NCBI GenBank assembly: GCA_902766965.1
Contig: CACXFJ010000130.1
Location: 1-33,496 of the forward strand
DNA length: 33,496 nucleotides
From: an uncultured Eubacteriales bacterium
GTDB taxonomy: Bacteria; Bacillota; Clostridia; Christensenellales; DTU072
Direction: 5' to 3'
The translations under genes were made by a program, and so were the position numbers. Shown here one piece after another: positions 1-7,045 of this stretch. The notes under the pieces are model-generated. The model saw nothing but the letters and a program-made list of their open reading frames with translations. It did no database searches and was not told the origin of the DNA. The first letter of the stretch is position 1, and the number at the start of each line of letters is the position of its first letter.

Positions 1-229
1 CGATAATAAAGTCGGCTATTACGCTTATAAATTTAGCGATAAGGATTATTATCGCGATAGCTATAAGGTTGGCGTTCATTATTTTGTTAAAGAACTCCGC
101 CTGATAGCTGTTCACAAGACCTATTCCGAAGTTTATACCCATTACGCCGAGTGCGTAAATCCACATGTTGGCGTTGCACCCGAAGAAGCGTTTTTCGGGT
201 TTTTCTCCCAAGGAAAGTTGTTTACCCAT
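1..229 (-). CDS. N-terminus of a multi-pass transporter, possibly MFS/GPH sugar symporter type (partial)
   Basis: The first 76 codons of a gene on the minus strand run off the left edge of the window. The start is the ATG complementary to 227-229, preceded by GGGAGGG, a good ribosome binding site. The visible protein begins with a short polar segment (MGKQLSLGEKPEKRFF), then a helix around residues 22-40 (MWIYALGVMGINFGIGLV) and a second very hydrophobic helix around residues 51-75. A polar N-tail followed by an aromatic/Asn-rich first helix resembles the start of major facilitator proteins of the glycoside-pentoside-hexuronide group, but only two helices are visible, so the family call is an inference. 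It has its own sigma-A-like promoter and diverges from the HtrA-like gene. Confidence 0.6.
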   Translation of the reverse strand, partial: MGKQLSLGEKPEKRFFGCNANMWIYALGVMGINFGIGLVNSYQAEFFNKIMNANLIAIAIIILIAKFISVIADFII

Positions 230-269
230 TTGTCCCTCCCGATATAAATAACGTCTTATATCAGTTAAA

Positions 270-298
270 AGTATATTATAATAAAAACCTTATGTCAA
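270..298 (-). promoter_or_regulatory. Sigma-A-type promoter for the transporter gene
   Basis: Read on the minus strand, TTGACA (293-298) and TATACT (270-275) are separated by 17 bp. It lies about 40 bp upstream of the transporter start codon. Confidence 0.65.
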
Positions 299-350
299 TA
301 CGGCTTTTCGCAAGAAGAGAGCCGATACCGCTTATTTCGCCGCTCGGGAA

Positions 351-380
351 TTGAATTTATCCGCGATTATATGGTATAAT
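351..380 (+). promoter_or_regulatory. Sigma-A-type promoter for the HtrA-like protease
   Basis: TTGAAT (351-356), an 18-bp spacer and a perfect TATAAT (375-380) lie about 100 bp upstream of the start codon at 483. This leaves a 5' leader of roughly 95 nt with no obvious hairpin. Confidence 0.6.
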
Positions 381-482
381 AAAAAAGATATAAATAGAGA
401 AAAAACGACCGAAATTAAAGTACTTTTAAGGTGAGAGTTTTATTTTTGAATTAAGAAAAGACGAAAAAAGGAAAACGACAGT

Positions 483-1892
483 ATGAAAAAATCAAATTAT
501 GCGTTAAAAATAATTATATCCGTGCTTCTCGTCGCGGTATTGTGCACGGCGCTTGTAGCTTGCGACAAAAGCGAAAACAAGCAGTACGTCACGGCTTACG
601 ACATAGCGGTAAAGAACGGTTTTGTCGGGACGGAACAGGAATGGCTCGACAGCCTCAAAGGAAGCGACGGAAAAAACGGACTTAACGGCAGAGACGGGGA
701 GGACGCCGACGGCGTGTCATACGTCAACGACCTCTACGCCGCCGCGGTAGAAAAAGGCTATGCGGGAACGTTCCTCGAATTTCTTAACGAGTACCTTACC
801 GTAAACGTCGGCAAAGATAACGTTTACGCCGTGTCCAAAGCAATAAGGAGCGCGGTCACTATAGTCAGTAACTTTACTAAAAACGAACTGTCCTACAATT
901 ACGGCAACGGCAAAGTCAACACGAAAGAAACCACGTATTCGGCAGGCGGAGCGGGAGTAATCTACGAAATGGATTCCGACGGCAACGCTTATATAATAAC
1001 CAACTTTCACGTAGTCTACGACGCCGACAGTAACGGGCGCGACCATATAAGCGAAGATATAAGCGTTTATCTCTACGGCGGAGAAACCGAGAGCGGAAAA
1101 ATAAAAGCCACGTTTGTCGGCGGAAGCGCGTATTACGATATAGCGGTCCTCAGAGTGGAAGCAAGCGAAACCTTGAAAAATTCTTGCGCGACGGCAGTTT
1201 CGGTATCCAAAAACAATATTACGGTAGGACAAACCGCAATGGCAATAGGTTTTCCCAAAGGTGAAGGAATGAGCGTCACGAGCGGCGTAGTAAGCGTAGA
1301 CAGCGAAAGAATACAAGTAAAAGTAGACGGTAACAACACGTATCAACTTCGCGTATTGAGAATAGACACCGCCGTAAATTCGGGCAATTCGGGCGGCGGA
1401 CTTTTCGACAGCGACGGCAATCTTATCGGAATAGTCAACGCAAAGACAAGTTCTTATTCCACCGAAAACATAAGCTACGCTATCCCTAAGGAAATAGCGA
1501 TAGGCGTCGCGAAGAACGTAATAGCGAATTGCACCGACTCGTCGAAGCGTTCGGTATACAAGTGTCTTTTGGGGGTCACTTCAAAGACTTCCGACAGTAA
1601 AGCCGTGTTCGAAGAAACCACCGGGCTTACCCGCATTAAAGAAACGATAGTCGTGGACAGCGTGGAAGAAAGCGGACTTGCCTACGGCTCGCTACTTAGC
1701 GGCGATATTCTTCTTACCGCTACCTTTAACGGAAAAACCGTCGATATAGACAGGTCGTTCACGTTAAGCGATATGCTCCTCGAAGCCAAAGCAGGCGACA
1801 GCGTTACGTTAAAGTTAAGTCGCGACGGCGAAGAAAAGTCGATAACTTTGACTTTCACCGAAAACGACGTCACCGAGTATTTCGTGGCGTAA
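483..1892 (+). CDS. HtrA/DegP-like trypsin-fold serine protease, lipoprotein with PDZ domain
   Basis: A 469-residue secreted protease. Residues 1-27 form a lipoprotein signal peptide ending in the lipobox LVAC (Cys27), so the protein should be anchored on the outer face of the membrane. Residues 38-60 (YDIAVKNGFVGTEQEWLDSL) and 84-105 (LYAAAVEKGYAGTFLEFL) are two related helical repeats around a short collagen-like run of about five Gly-X-Y triplets (60-74). The S1C trypsin fold spans about 115-350. The expected triad is His176 (TNFHVV), Asp219 (YDIAVL) and Ser303 (GNSGGG). A PDZ-like domain covers about 361-460. The family degrades misfolded envelope proteins. The ribosome binding site is weak (AAAGGAAA). 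The gene is monocistronic, with its own promoter and a terminator at 1917-1943. Confidence 0.9.
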   Translation: MKKSNYALKIIISVLLVAVLCTALVACDKSENKQYVTAYDIAVKNGFVGTEQEWLDSLKGSDGKNGLNGRDGEDADGVSYVNDLYAAAVEKGYAGTFLEFLNEYLTVNVGKDNVYAVSKAIRSAVTIVSNFTKNELSYNYGNGKVNTKETTYSAGGAGVIYEMDSDGNAYIITNFHVVYDADSNGRDHISEDISVYLYGGETESGKIKATFVGGSAYYDIAVLRVEASETLKNSCATAVSVSKNNITVGQTAMAIGFPKGEGMSVTSGVVSVDSERIQVKVDGNNTYQLRVLRIDTAVNSGNSGGGLFDSDGNLIGIVNAKTSSYSTENISYAIPKEIAIGVAKNVIANCTDSSKRSVYKCLLGVTSKTSDSKAVFEETTGLTRIKETIVVDSVEESGLAYGSLLSGDILLTATFNGKTVDIDRSFTLSDMLLEAKAGDSVTLKLSRDGEEKSITLTFTENDVTEYFVA

Positions 1893-1916
1893 AGACAAGC
1901 GGTAATATAAAAAACG

Positions 1917-1943
1917 GGCGGAACAACGAAGTTCCGCCTTTTT
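1917..1943 (+). terminator. Intrinsic terminator after the HtrA-like gene
   Basis: A perfect 8-bp stem, GGCGGAAC (1917-1924) and GTTCCGCC (1931-1938), with a 6-nt loop, is followed by TTTTT. Confidence 0.85.
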
Positions 1944-2043
1944 GTTGCCGTCAAGAAAGGTCTTTACGGAGCAAATTTACCTTCCGAGAGGATTTTTCGG
2001 CGTAAAAAATGTAATTTATACGCTTTTTTTGTAAAATTCCCCC

Positions 2044-2072
2044 TTGAAAGTTGTTTTGGTAAAGTTTATACT
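2044..2072 (+). promoter_or_regulatory. Promoter of the enoate reductase-AcnX operon
   Basis: TTGAAA (2044-2049), a 17-bp spacer and TATACT (2067-2072). The implied 5' leader is about 85 nt and ends in a strong AGGAGG. Confidence 0.7.
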
Positions 2073-2163
2073 ATAAATAAGGTAAAGATTCGCTCGCGGC
2101 GAAAGGTAACCGTCGGCGTTTTCAGATATCGGTATTTACAGCAATTGCAGGAGGATTTTTTTG

Positions 2164-4218
2164 ATGAAAGACATTTACAAACCGTTATTCACCCCTTGGA
2201 AAATCGGTAACGTGGAAATCAAGAACAGAATAGTAATGACTTCCATGGGCGGAACTTCGATTTTCGGTTGGATGGAGCCTAATCACTTCGATAAAGAAGC
2301 GGCTGACTTTTTGCTCGAAAGGGCAAAAAACAACGTCGGACTTATCTTGCCCGGCATAGCTCCCATTCGCGATATTCTTTTGGGAAAATGGCTCTATCAG
2401 GGCAACGGTAAATTCAAAAAATTGAAAGAATTTATGGAAGAATTTCATAAGACGGGTTGTAAAATGTTCGTTCAGCTTACAGCCGGTTTCGGTAGAAGTT
2501 TAGCTATAAACGATATAATGATAAAGGCTATCCACAACAAGGTTTTGGGCGCGGCGCTTAAACCCGTTCTTGACGTAAGTTATCTTACCGCAAGCGCTTC
2601 CGCTACCCCTAATCGTTGGGACGAAAGTTGTATATCCCGTCCTCTTACCGTAAAAGAAATCCACGAAATGATAGAGGCGTTTGCAAAGACGGCAAAACTC
2701 TGTATGGACGCGGGAGTGGACGGCGTGGAAATTCACGCGGTACACGAAGGATACCTTCTCGACCAGTTCACGATGAAGTACACGAATTTAAGAGCCGACG
2801 AATACGGCGGTTCGTTCGAGAACAGATACCGTTTCCCCGCAGAGATAGTCAAGGCGATAAAAAAAGAATGCGGCAAGGACTTCCCCGTGTCGTTGCGTTA
2901 CTCGGTAGTGTCCAAGACCAAAGGTTTCGGCAAGGGCGCTTTGCCGGGAGAAGATTACGTCGAAGTCGGCAGAGATATGGAAGAAAGCGAAAGAGCGGCT
3001 AAATTCTTGCAGGACGCAGGTTACGATATGCTCAACTGCGATAACGGCACCTACGACGCCTGGTACTGGGCGCACCCCGCTCCTTATATGCCCGAAAATT
3101 GCAACCTTGCCGAAGTGGAACACATTAAAAAGTTCGTCGATATTCCCGTCGTATGCGCGGGTAGAATGTCTCCCGAAGCAGGAGCCGAAGCGGTGGCGGA
3201 AGGCAAGATAGACGGCGTGGGTATCGCAAGACAGTTTTTGGCGGATCCCGAGTGGATAACCAAACTTATTAACGACGATACGGAATCGATAAGACCCTGT
3301 ATCTGCTGTCACAACGCCTGTTTCAATATGGCTCACTACAACGGGGTAGGTAACGATCAAAGTCTTAGCGACAACGCCGGAATGGCTCGTTGCGCTCTCA
3401 ACCCGAGAACCATGCAAAGCAAGAAATACAAAATTGTTCCTGCCAAAAAATCGAAAAAAATAGCTGTAATCGGCGGAGGAATAGGCGGAATGGAAGCGGC
3501 GAGAGTGTGCGCTCTCAGGGGACACAAAGTCACCGTTTACGAAAAGAAAGACGTTTTGGGCGGCGTATTTATTGCGGCGGCGGCTCCGTCGTTTAAGGAA
3601 AAGGACAGAGAACTTCTCGCTTGGTACGAAAAGGAGATGAAAGACCTCGGTATAGAGATAAGACTGAATACCGAAGTCACCGACATATCGGGACTTAACG
3701 CCGACGAAATTATTGTGGCTACCGGCAGCAAACCGAGAAAACTCCGTGTTAAGGGGGCGGAAAAGGGCGTCGAAGCGTGCGATTATCTGTTCGGCAACAA
3801 GGAAGTCGGACAAAAAGTGATTATAATAGGCGGCGGATTGTCCGGTTGCGAAATAGCTCTCGACCTCTTTAAGAAAGGCAAGACTCCCGTGATAGTGGAA
3901 ATGAAAAACGACCTTATCGCGGTGAAAGGCGTGTGCCTCGCCAACTCCTCTTATTTAAGAGACTTCTTCGCGCTCAACAAAGTCGAAGTTCACCTAAACA
4001 CCGCTCTTTGCGAAATCACCGATAACGGCGTAAAAGTAAAGGACAAAGAGGGAAAGGAATTCGATATAGAGGGCGACAGCGTGATTTTGTCGGTGGGATA
4101 TATTCCCGAACCCGTCGCGCCCAAAGGAAAGAACGTGCATCTTGTAGGCGATTGCAACGGCGTAGGAAATCTCCGTACCGTAATCTGGCGCGCGTGGGAC
4201 GTCGCGATGAAACTTTAA
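2164..4218 (+). CDS. Old Yellow Enzyme-family NAD(P)H:flavin oxidoreductase (2,4-dienoyl-CoA reductase / 2-enoate reductase type)
   Basis: A 684-residue flavoenzyme expected to reduce an activated C=C bond with NAD(P)H. About residues 1-370 form the FMN-binding TIM barrel, beginning YKPLFTPWKIGNVEIKNR and carrying the active-site stretch IHAVHEGYLLDQF (about 190-202) and the FMN phosphate region near GRMSPEAG (about 333-340). A [4Fe-4S] cluster motif follows: CICCHNAC, with a further Cys near residue 410. The C-terminal half has two Rossmann glycine motifs, AVIGGGIGG (about 434) for FAD and IIIGGGLSG (about 560) for NAD(P)H. This order matches E. coli FadH and the bile-acid enzymes BaiCD/BaiH. 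The start at ATG 2164 lies 9 nt after AGGAGG (2149-2154); a TTG at 2161 is also possible. It is 28 nt upstream of the AcnX large subunit in the same operon, so the substrate is probably the product of that dehydratase (inference). The third-to-fourth Cys spacing is unusually long, about 23 residues. Confidence 0.88.
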   Translation: MKDIYKPLFTPWKIGNVEIKNRIVMTSMGGTSIFGWMEPNHFDKEAADFLLERAKNNVGLILPGIAPIRDILLGKWLYQGNGKFKKLKEFMEEFHKTGCKMFVQLTAGFGRSLAINDIMIKAIHNKVLGAALKPVLDVSYLTASASATPNRWDESCISRPLTVKEIHEMIEAFAKTAKLCMDAGVDGVEIHAVHEGYLLDQFTMKYTNLRADEYGGSFENRYRFPAEIVKAIKKECGKDFPVSLRYSVVSKTKGFGKGALPGEDYVEVGRDMEESERAAKFLQDAGYDMLNCDNGTYDAWYWAHPAPYMPENCNLAEVEHIKKFVDIPVVCAGRMSPEAGAEAVAEGKIDGVGIARQFLADPEWITKLINDDTESIRPCICCHNACFNMAHYNGVGNDQSLSDNAGMARCALNPRTMQSKKYKIVPAKKSKKIAVIGGGIGGMEAARVCALRGHKVTVYEKKDVLGGVFIAAAAPSFKEKDRELLAWYEKEMKDLGIEIRLNTEVTDISGLNADEIIVATGSKPRKLRVKGAEKGVEACDYLFGNKEVGQKVIIIGGGLSGCEIALDLFKKGKTPVIVEMKNDLIAVKGVCLANSSYLRDFFALNKVEVHLNTALCEITDNGVKVKDKEGKEFDIEGDSVILSVGYIPEPVAPKGKNVHLVGDCNGVGNLRTVIWRAWDVAMKL

Positions 4219-4246
4219 TTACCGACAGCAAATAAGGAGGGTAGAT

Positions 4247-5518
4247 ATGGAATTAACGAAAGAACAACAAGCCATACTTAACGGTTCGCAAGGCGAAGTA
4301 ATGGCTAAAATTATGAAGACGCTCGTTATGTACGGCGAAACTTTCGGAGCCACGAAAATGGTTCCCGTCACGTCGGAATACGGGCATATCGTGACGAGCT
4401 TCGGCGTAATAGTCGTAAAGGGCGTGTTCGACCTTATGGACGAACTCCTCGCCGCCGGCGTGGTAAGCAAACAGAAATTCACGGCGGACCCCCGTCCGTG
4501 CGACCCCAACGTGCCGAAAAATCTCTTGCAGGACATAGTCTTCAAGGTAATGTACGGTCCGCAAAAAAGATACGAGGCGCAGCTTAAAAAGATAGGACTT
4601 CTCGGAGACGATAAGTTTACTTGCGCGTGCTACTTCGACGAAGTCGGCAATCGTCCTAAAAAAGGCGATATCCTTTCCTGGGCGGAATCGAGCGCGGTAA
4701 ACTACGCCAACTCCGTTTTGGGAGCAAGATGTAATCGTAATTCAGGTATTATAGAAATGTTCGGCTCGATAGTGGGGTACGTTCCGTACTTCGGACTTCT
4801 TACCGACGAGGGAAGAAAGGCAAGCTGGATTGTCGAAATTAAGACCTCGGAGAAACCCGAAGCACAACTTTTGGGTTCCGCAATCGGTATGAAAGTGCTT
4901 GAAGACGTGCCGTACATAAAGGGACTCGACAAGTATATCGGACAGGAACTTACTAAAGAGGCCTGCACCTATCTTAAAGACTTCGGCGCGGCGACCGCCT
5001 CCAACGGTTCGGTAGGTCTTTACCATATCGACAATCTTACTCCCGAAGCGAAAGAGCAAGGCGAAAGCCTTATTAAAGAAGGGGCGAAAGTCTACGTAAT
5101 AGACGACGCGGAACTTGCGAGAGTGAAAGCGTCTTACCCCGTAATCTGGAAGGACAAAGACGCCAAGCCGAAACTTTGCTTTATGGGTTGCCCCCACATG
5201 ACGTTAGCTCAGCTTAACGACTGGACGAAAAGACTGGAAGCGAAACTTAAAGAAAAGGGCAGAAAGAAAGTTACGATAAAGACGGTATTTACTTCCGCTC
5301 CCGACGTAATTAAGGAATTCGATAAGGGCGAGAACGCGGCTAAACTCAAAGCCATGGGCGTCACGTTATCGTATATTTGTCCTCTTATGTATATGAATAA
5401 CCCGCTTTGCGCGAAGATGCCGGTAATTACGAACAGCAATAAGCTCCGCACCTACACGACGTCGAGATATTACACCGACGCCGAAATACTCGAACAGATT
5501 ACGGGAGGTAAAAGATAA
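4247..5518 (+). CDS. Aconitase X catalytic (large) subunit, DUF521 family
   Basis: A 423-residue protein matching the large subunit of split AcnX hydro-lyases. The N-terminus is characteristic: NGSQGEVMAKIMKTLVMYGE (12-31), then TKMVPVTSEYGHIVTSFG (36-53). Candidate iron-sulfur ligands are Cys162 (ARCNRN), Cys315 (GCPHMT) and Cys378 (YICPL). Studied AcnX enzymes hold a [2Fe-2S] cluster by three cysteines. Known family activities are cis-3-hydroxy-L-proline dehydratase in bacteria and mevalonate 5-phosphate dehydratase in archaea; the sequence alone does not choose between these or a third substrate. The start has AGGAGGG about 7 nt upstream. The stop TAA shares its last A with the ATG of the small-subunit gene, giving translational coupling. 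No ornithine-cyclodeaminase-type reductase, the usual hydroxyproline partner, lies nearby. Confidence 0.88.
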   Translation: MELTKEQQAILNGSQGEVMAKIMKTLVMYGETFGATKMVPVTSEYGHIVTSFGVIVVKGVFDLMDELLAAGVVSKQKFTADPRPCDPNVPKNLLQDIVFKVMYGPQKRYEAQLKKIGLLGDDKFTCACYFDEVGNRPKKGDILSWAESSAVNYANSVLGARCNRNSGIIEMFGSIVGYVPYFGLLTDEGRKASWIVEIKTSEKPEAQLLGSAIGMKVLEDVPYIKGLDKYIGQELTKEACTYLKDFGAATASNGSVGLYHIDNLTPEAKEQGESLIKEGAKVYVIDDAELARVKASYPVIWKDKDAKPKLCFMGCPHMTLAQLNDWTKRLEAKLKEKGRKKVTIKTVFTSAPDVIKEFDKGENAAKLKAMGVTLSYICPLMYMNNPLCAKMPVITNSNKLRTYTTSRYYTDAEILEQITGGKR

Positions 5519-5952
5519 TGACTAAAATATTCAGAGGAAGAACGGTAGTTCCCGGCGAAGCCACCCTAAAAGCTCTCGTATCTCACGAAGGATTCAACAC
5601 CCTTGCTTCTTTCAAGGACTGCAAGGAGGGTAAGAACGTCTGCACCGACCAAAACAACAAGGATTTGTACGGCAAAAACACAGTCGGAGTAGCCTTGTGC
5701 CTGCCGCAGACCATAGGCTCGACCACGGGCGGTATGGTACTCTACAACGCCGCCGTAATAGGCTGTAATCCCGGCGCGCTTCTCTTCTCGAAGCCCATCG
5801 ACTCGTTGGCGGCGGCGGGAGCAATATTAGCTTCCGTGTGGACTCCCAACGGTATGCCCACGGTAGATAATCTCGGAGACGAGTTTTTGGACTACGTAAA
5901 AGACGGAATGGAAATAAAAATTCACGCCGACGGCACCGTCGAAGCGGAATAA
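5518..5952 (+). CDS. Aconitase X swivel (small) subunit, DUF126 family
   Basis: A 144-residue protein of the usual size for a separate AcnX small subunit, the swivelling beta-barrel domain that closes over the active site of the large subunit. The diagnostic stretch is LPQTIGSTTGGMVLYN (about 62-77), including the conserved Ser/Thr-Gly loop, followed by the hydrophobic core NPGALLFSKPIDSLAAAG. The start codon overlaps the large-subunit stop by one base, and GGGAGG lies within the upstream gene. In some bacteria the two subunits are fused; here they are split, as in the archaeal and type II enzymes. It is the last gene of the operon and is followed by a terminator at 5989-6021. Confidence 0.88.
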   Translation: MTKIFRGRTVVPGEATLKALVSHEGFNTLASFKDCKEGKNVCTDQNNKDLYGKNTVGVALCLPQTIGSTTGGMVLYNAAVIGCNPGALLFSKPIDSLAAAGAILASVWTPNGMPTVDNLGDEFLDYVKDGMEIKIHADGTVEAE

Positions 5953-5988
5953 TCGAGTTTATCGTCCGATAAAAATCCGAATTAAAGC

Positions 5989-6021
5989 AATCGACGCTTC
6001 TTGACGGGGCGTCGATTTTTT
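5989..6021 (+). terminator. Intrinsic terminator of the AcnX operon
   Basis: A 9-bp stem, AATCGACGC (5989-5997) and GCGTCGATT (6009-6017), continues into a run of six T. Confidence 0.85.
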
Positions 6022-6195
6022 GTATAACAAAAACCATACGATAGTCGCGGAAGTACGAATAAGGTCAATCGGTGAGTATTGAAATTAGCGCTCCGATTGT
6101 ATAGAATTCAAGTAGACCTGCCAGTCGAAAGGATAAAACACAATCGGAGTAAAAGTCGGTTTCCGGGGGTCGGCACACAAGGCGGAGCCGAAAAC

Positions 6196-6224
6196 TTGTA
6201 GAAAAAATGGTTTTATGCTACAAT
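6196..6224 (+). promoter_or_regulatory. Promoter for a short leader or small RNA upstream of the ECF sigma gene
   Basis: TTGTAG (6196-6201), a 17-bp spacer and TACAAT (6219-6224). Transcription would start near 6231 and meet the terminator at 6345-6379. Confidence 0.55.
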
Positions 6225-6230
6225 AATAAA

Positions 6231-6380
6231 ATAAGGATAAAGAAACGTTATAGATAATAATATCAAGAGGTAGCACAGACAGTAACAAACAGATTATAAG
6301 AACTCGCGACGGGAGGAACCGCCTATGAATTACGTTTAATTATAAGCGCAGAGAAAAGACTTTTTCCCTGTGCTTTTTTG
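6231..6380 (+). ncRNA. Candidate ~150-nt leader/small RNA with a four-codon ORF
   Basis: The interval is bounded by a promoter (6196-6224) and a strong intrinsic terminator (6345-6379). Near its 3' end GGGAGG (6311-6316) is well spaced before ATG AAT TAC GTT TAA (6325-6339), encoding Met-Asn-Tyr-Val. It could be an attenuator leader for the downstream sigma operon, a stable small RNA, or a decayed remnant. I do not recognise an RNA family. Confidence 0.35.
6345..6379 (+). terminator. Strong intrinsic terminator between the leader and the ECF sigma gene
   Basis: AGCGCAG (6345-6351) pairs with CTGTGCT (6368-6374) including one G-U. The stem continues past a single mismatch through GAAAA/TTTTC to a 4-nt loop, and T6374-6379 follows. 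Any transcript from the 6196 promoter should mostly stop here unless the hairpin is disrupted. Confidence 0.8.
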
Positions 6381-6484
6381 TTATAAAAGCAAAATTTTTA
6401 GCAATTTTATATTTTAACGCAACGAGACAGGCTTTTTTGTTGTCTATATAAGTGAAAGGACGCTGCACAACGAAAGGAAACGCT

Positions 6485-7045
6485 ATGAACGATCAAGAAA
6501 TCATTGCTTTGTATTGGGCAAAAAAGGAATGCGCGATATCTGCAACGGCTGAAAAATACGGAAATTACTGCTACACTATCGCTTACAATATTTTGTACGA
6601 CCATTTTGAAGCGGAAGAATGCGTCAACGATACATATTTAGGCGCGTGGAACAGTATACCTCCGCAAAGACCGAACAGATTGCCCGCGTTTCTCGGAAAA
6701 ATCACTCGCAACCTCGCTTTGAATCGATACAAGCACAAAAAAACGGCAAAACGAGGAGGAAGGCAGGTTGAAATCGCCTTGTCGGAGTTGGAAAACTGTA
6801 TACCCGACGCCGTAGGCGTAGAACAAATTGCCGAAGAATCATTTTTAGTGTCCGTAATAAATCGTTTTTTGTACGCCCAAACAAAAACGAAACGCAATAT
6901 TTTAATTCTCAGATACTGGTATCTGTATCCGATAAGAGATATTGCGGATATGTACGGCGAGAGAGAAAGTAAAATAAAAGCGTTATTGTTCCGTATGCGC
7001 AACGAACTTAAAGAAATTCTCAAAAAGGAGGAAATATACCTATGA
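6485..7045 (+). CDS. ECF-type RNA polymerase sigma factor
   Basis: A 186-residue sigma-70 family protein with only regions 2 and 4, as in extracytoplasmic-function sigma factors. Region 2 spans about 20-85, with YNILYDHFEAEECVNDTYLG followed by GKITRNLALNRYKHKK, the -10-recognition helix. Region 4 spans about 128-182, with the helix-turn-helix RDIADMYGERESKIKALLFR. The start is taken at ATG 6485 because AAAGGA lies just upstream; an in-frame GTG at 6452 would add 11 unconserved residues. The stop overlaps the next gene's ATG in an ATGA, so sigma and lipoprotein are co-translated. This suggests the partner gene controls it or is its target (inference). Its leader region contains a terminator at 6345-6379. 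Confidence 0.88.
   Translation: MNDQEIIALYWAKKECAISATAEKYGNYCYTIAYNILYDHFEAEECVNDTYLGAWNSIPPQRPNRLPAFLGKITRNLALNRYKHKKTAKRGGRQVEIALSELENCIPDAVGVEQIAEESFLVSVINRFLYAQTKTKRNILILRYWYLYPIRDIADMYGERESKIKALLFRMRNELKEILKKEEIYL

Larger units (their letters stand above)
6022..6484 (+). other. Structured intergenic region upstream of the ECF sigma gene
   Basis: About 460 bp with no normal-sized gene. CCGATTG at 6093-6099 can pair with CAATCGG at 6066-6072 or with CAATCGG at 6141-6147. The second pairing extends to a perfect 10-bp inverted repeat (6091-6100 with 6140-6149). Downstream are a promoter (6196-6224), a ribosome binding site with a four-codon ORF (6325-6339) and a strong terminator (6345-6379). 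Just before the sigma gene, AGACA (near 6426) and TGTCT (near 6443) form a short inverted repeat around a T-run. A weak upstream promoter candidate (TTGACG, 16 bp, TATAAC) begins at 6001 inside the preceding terminator. Which of these matter in vivo is unknown. Confidence 0.5.

Noticed and set aside
2788-3813. A 341-codon open frame on the minus strand.
   Set aside because: It lies wholly inside the well-supported flavoenzyme gene, is low-complexity and Phe/Arg-rich as expected of an antisense shadow, and has no domain.
6311-6323. GGGAGGAACCGCC resembles the T-box antiterminator core (GGGUGGNACCGCG) and is followed by a terminator.
   Set aside because: The first base of the UGGN tRNA-binding element is A, and between the promoter and this site there is no room or sequence for a specifier stem; the downstream gene is a sigma factor, not an aminoacylation or transport gene.
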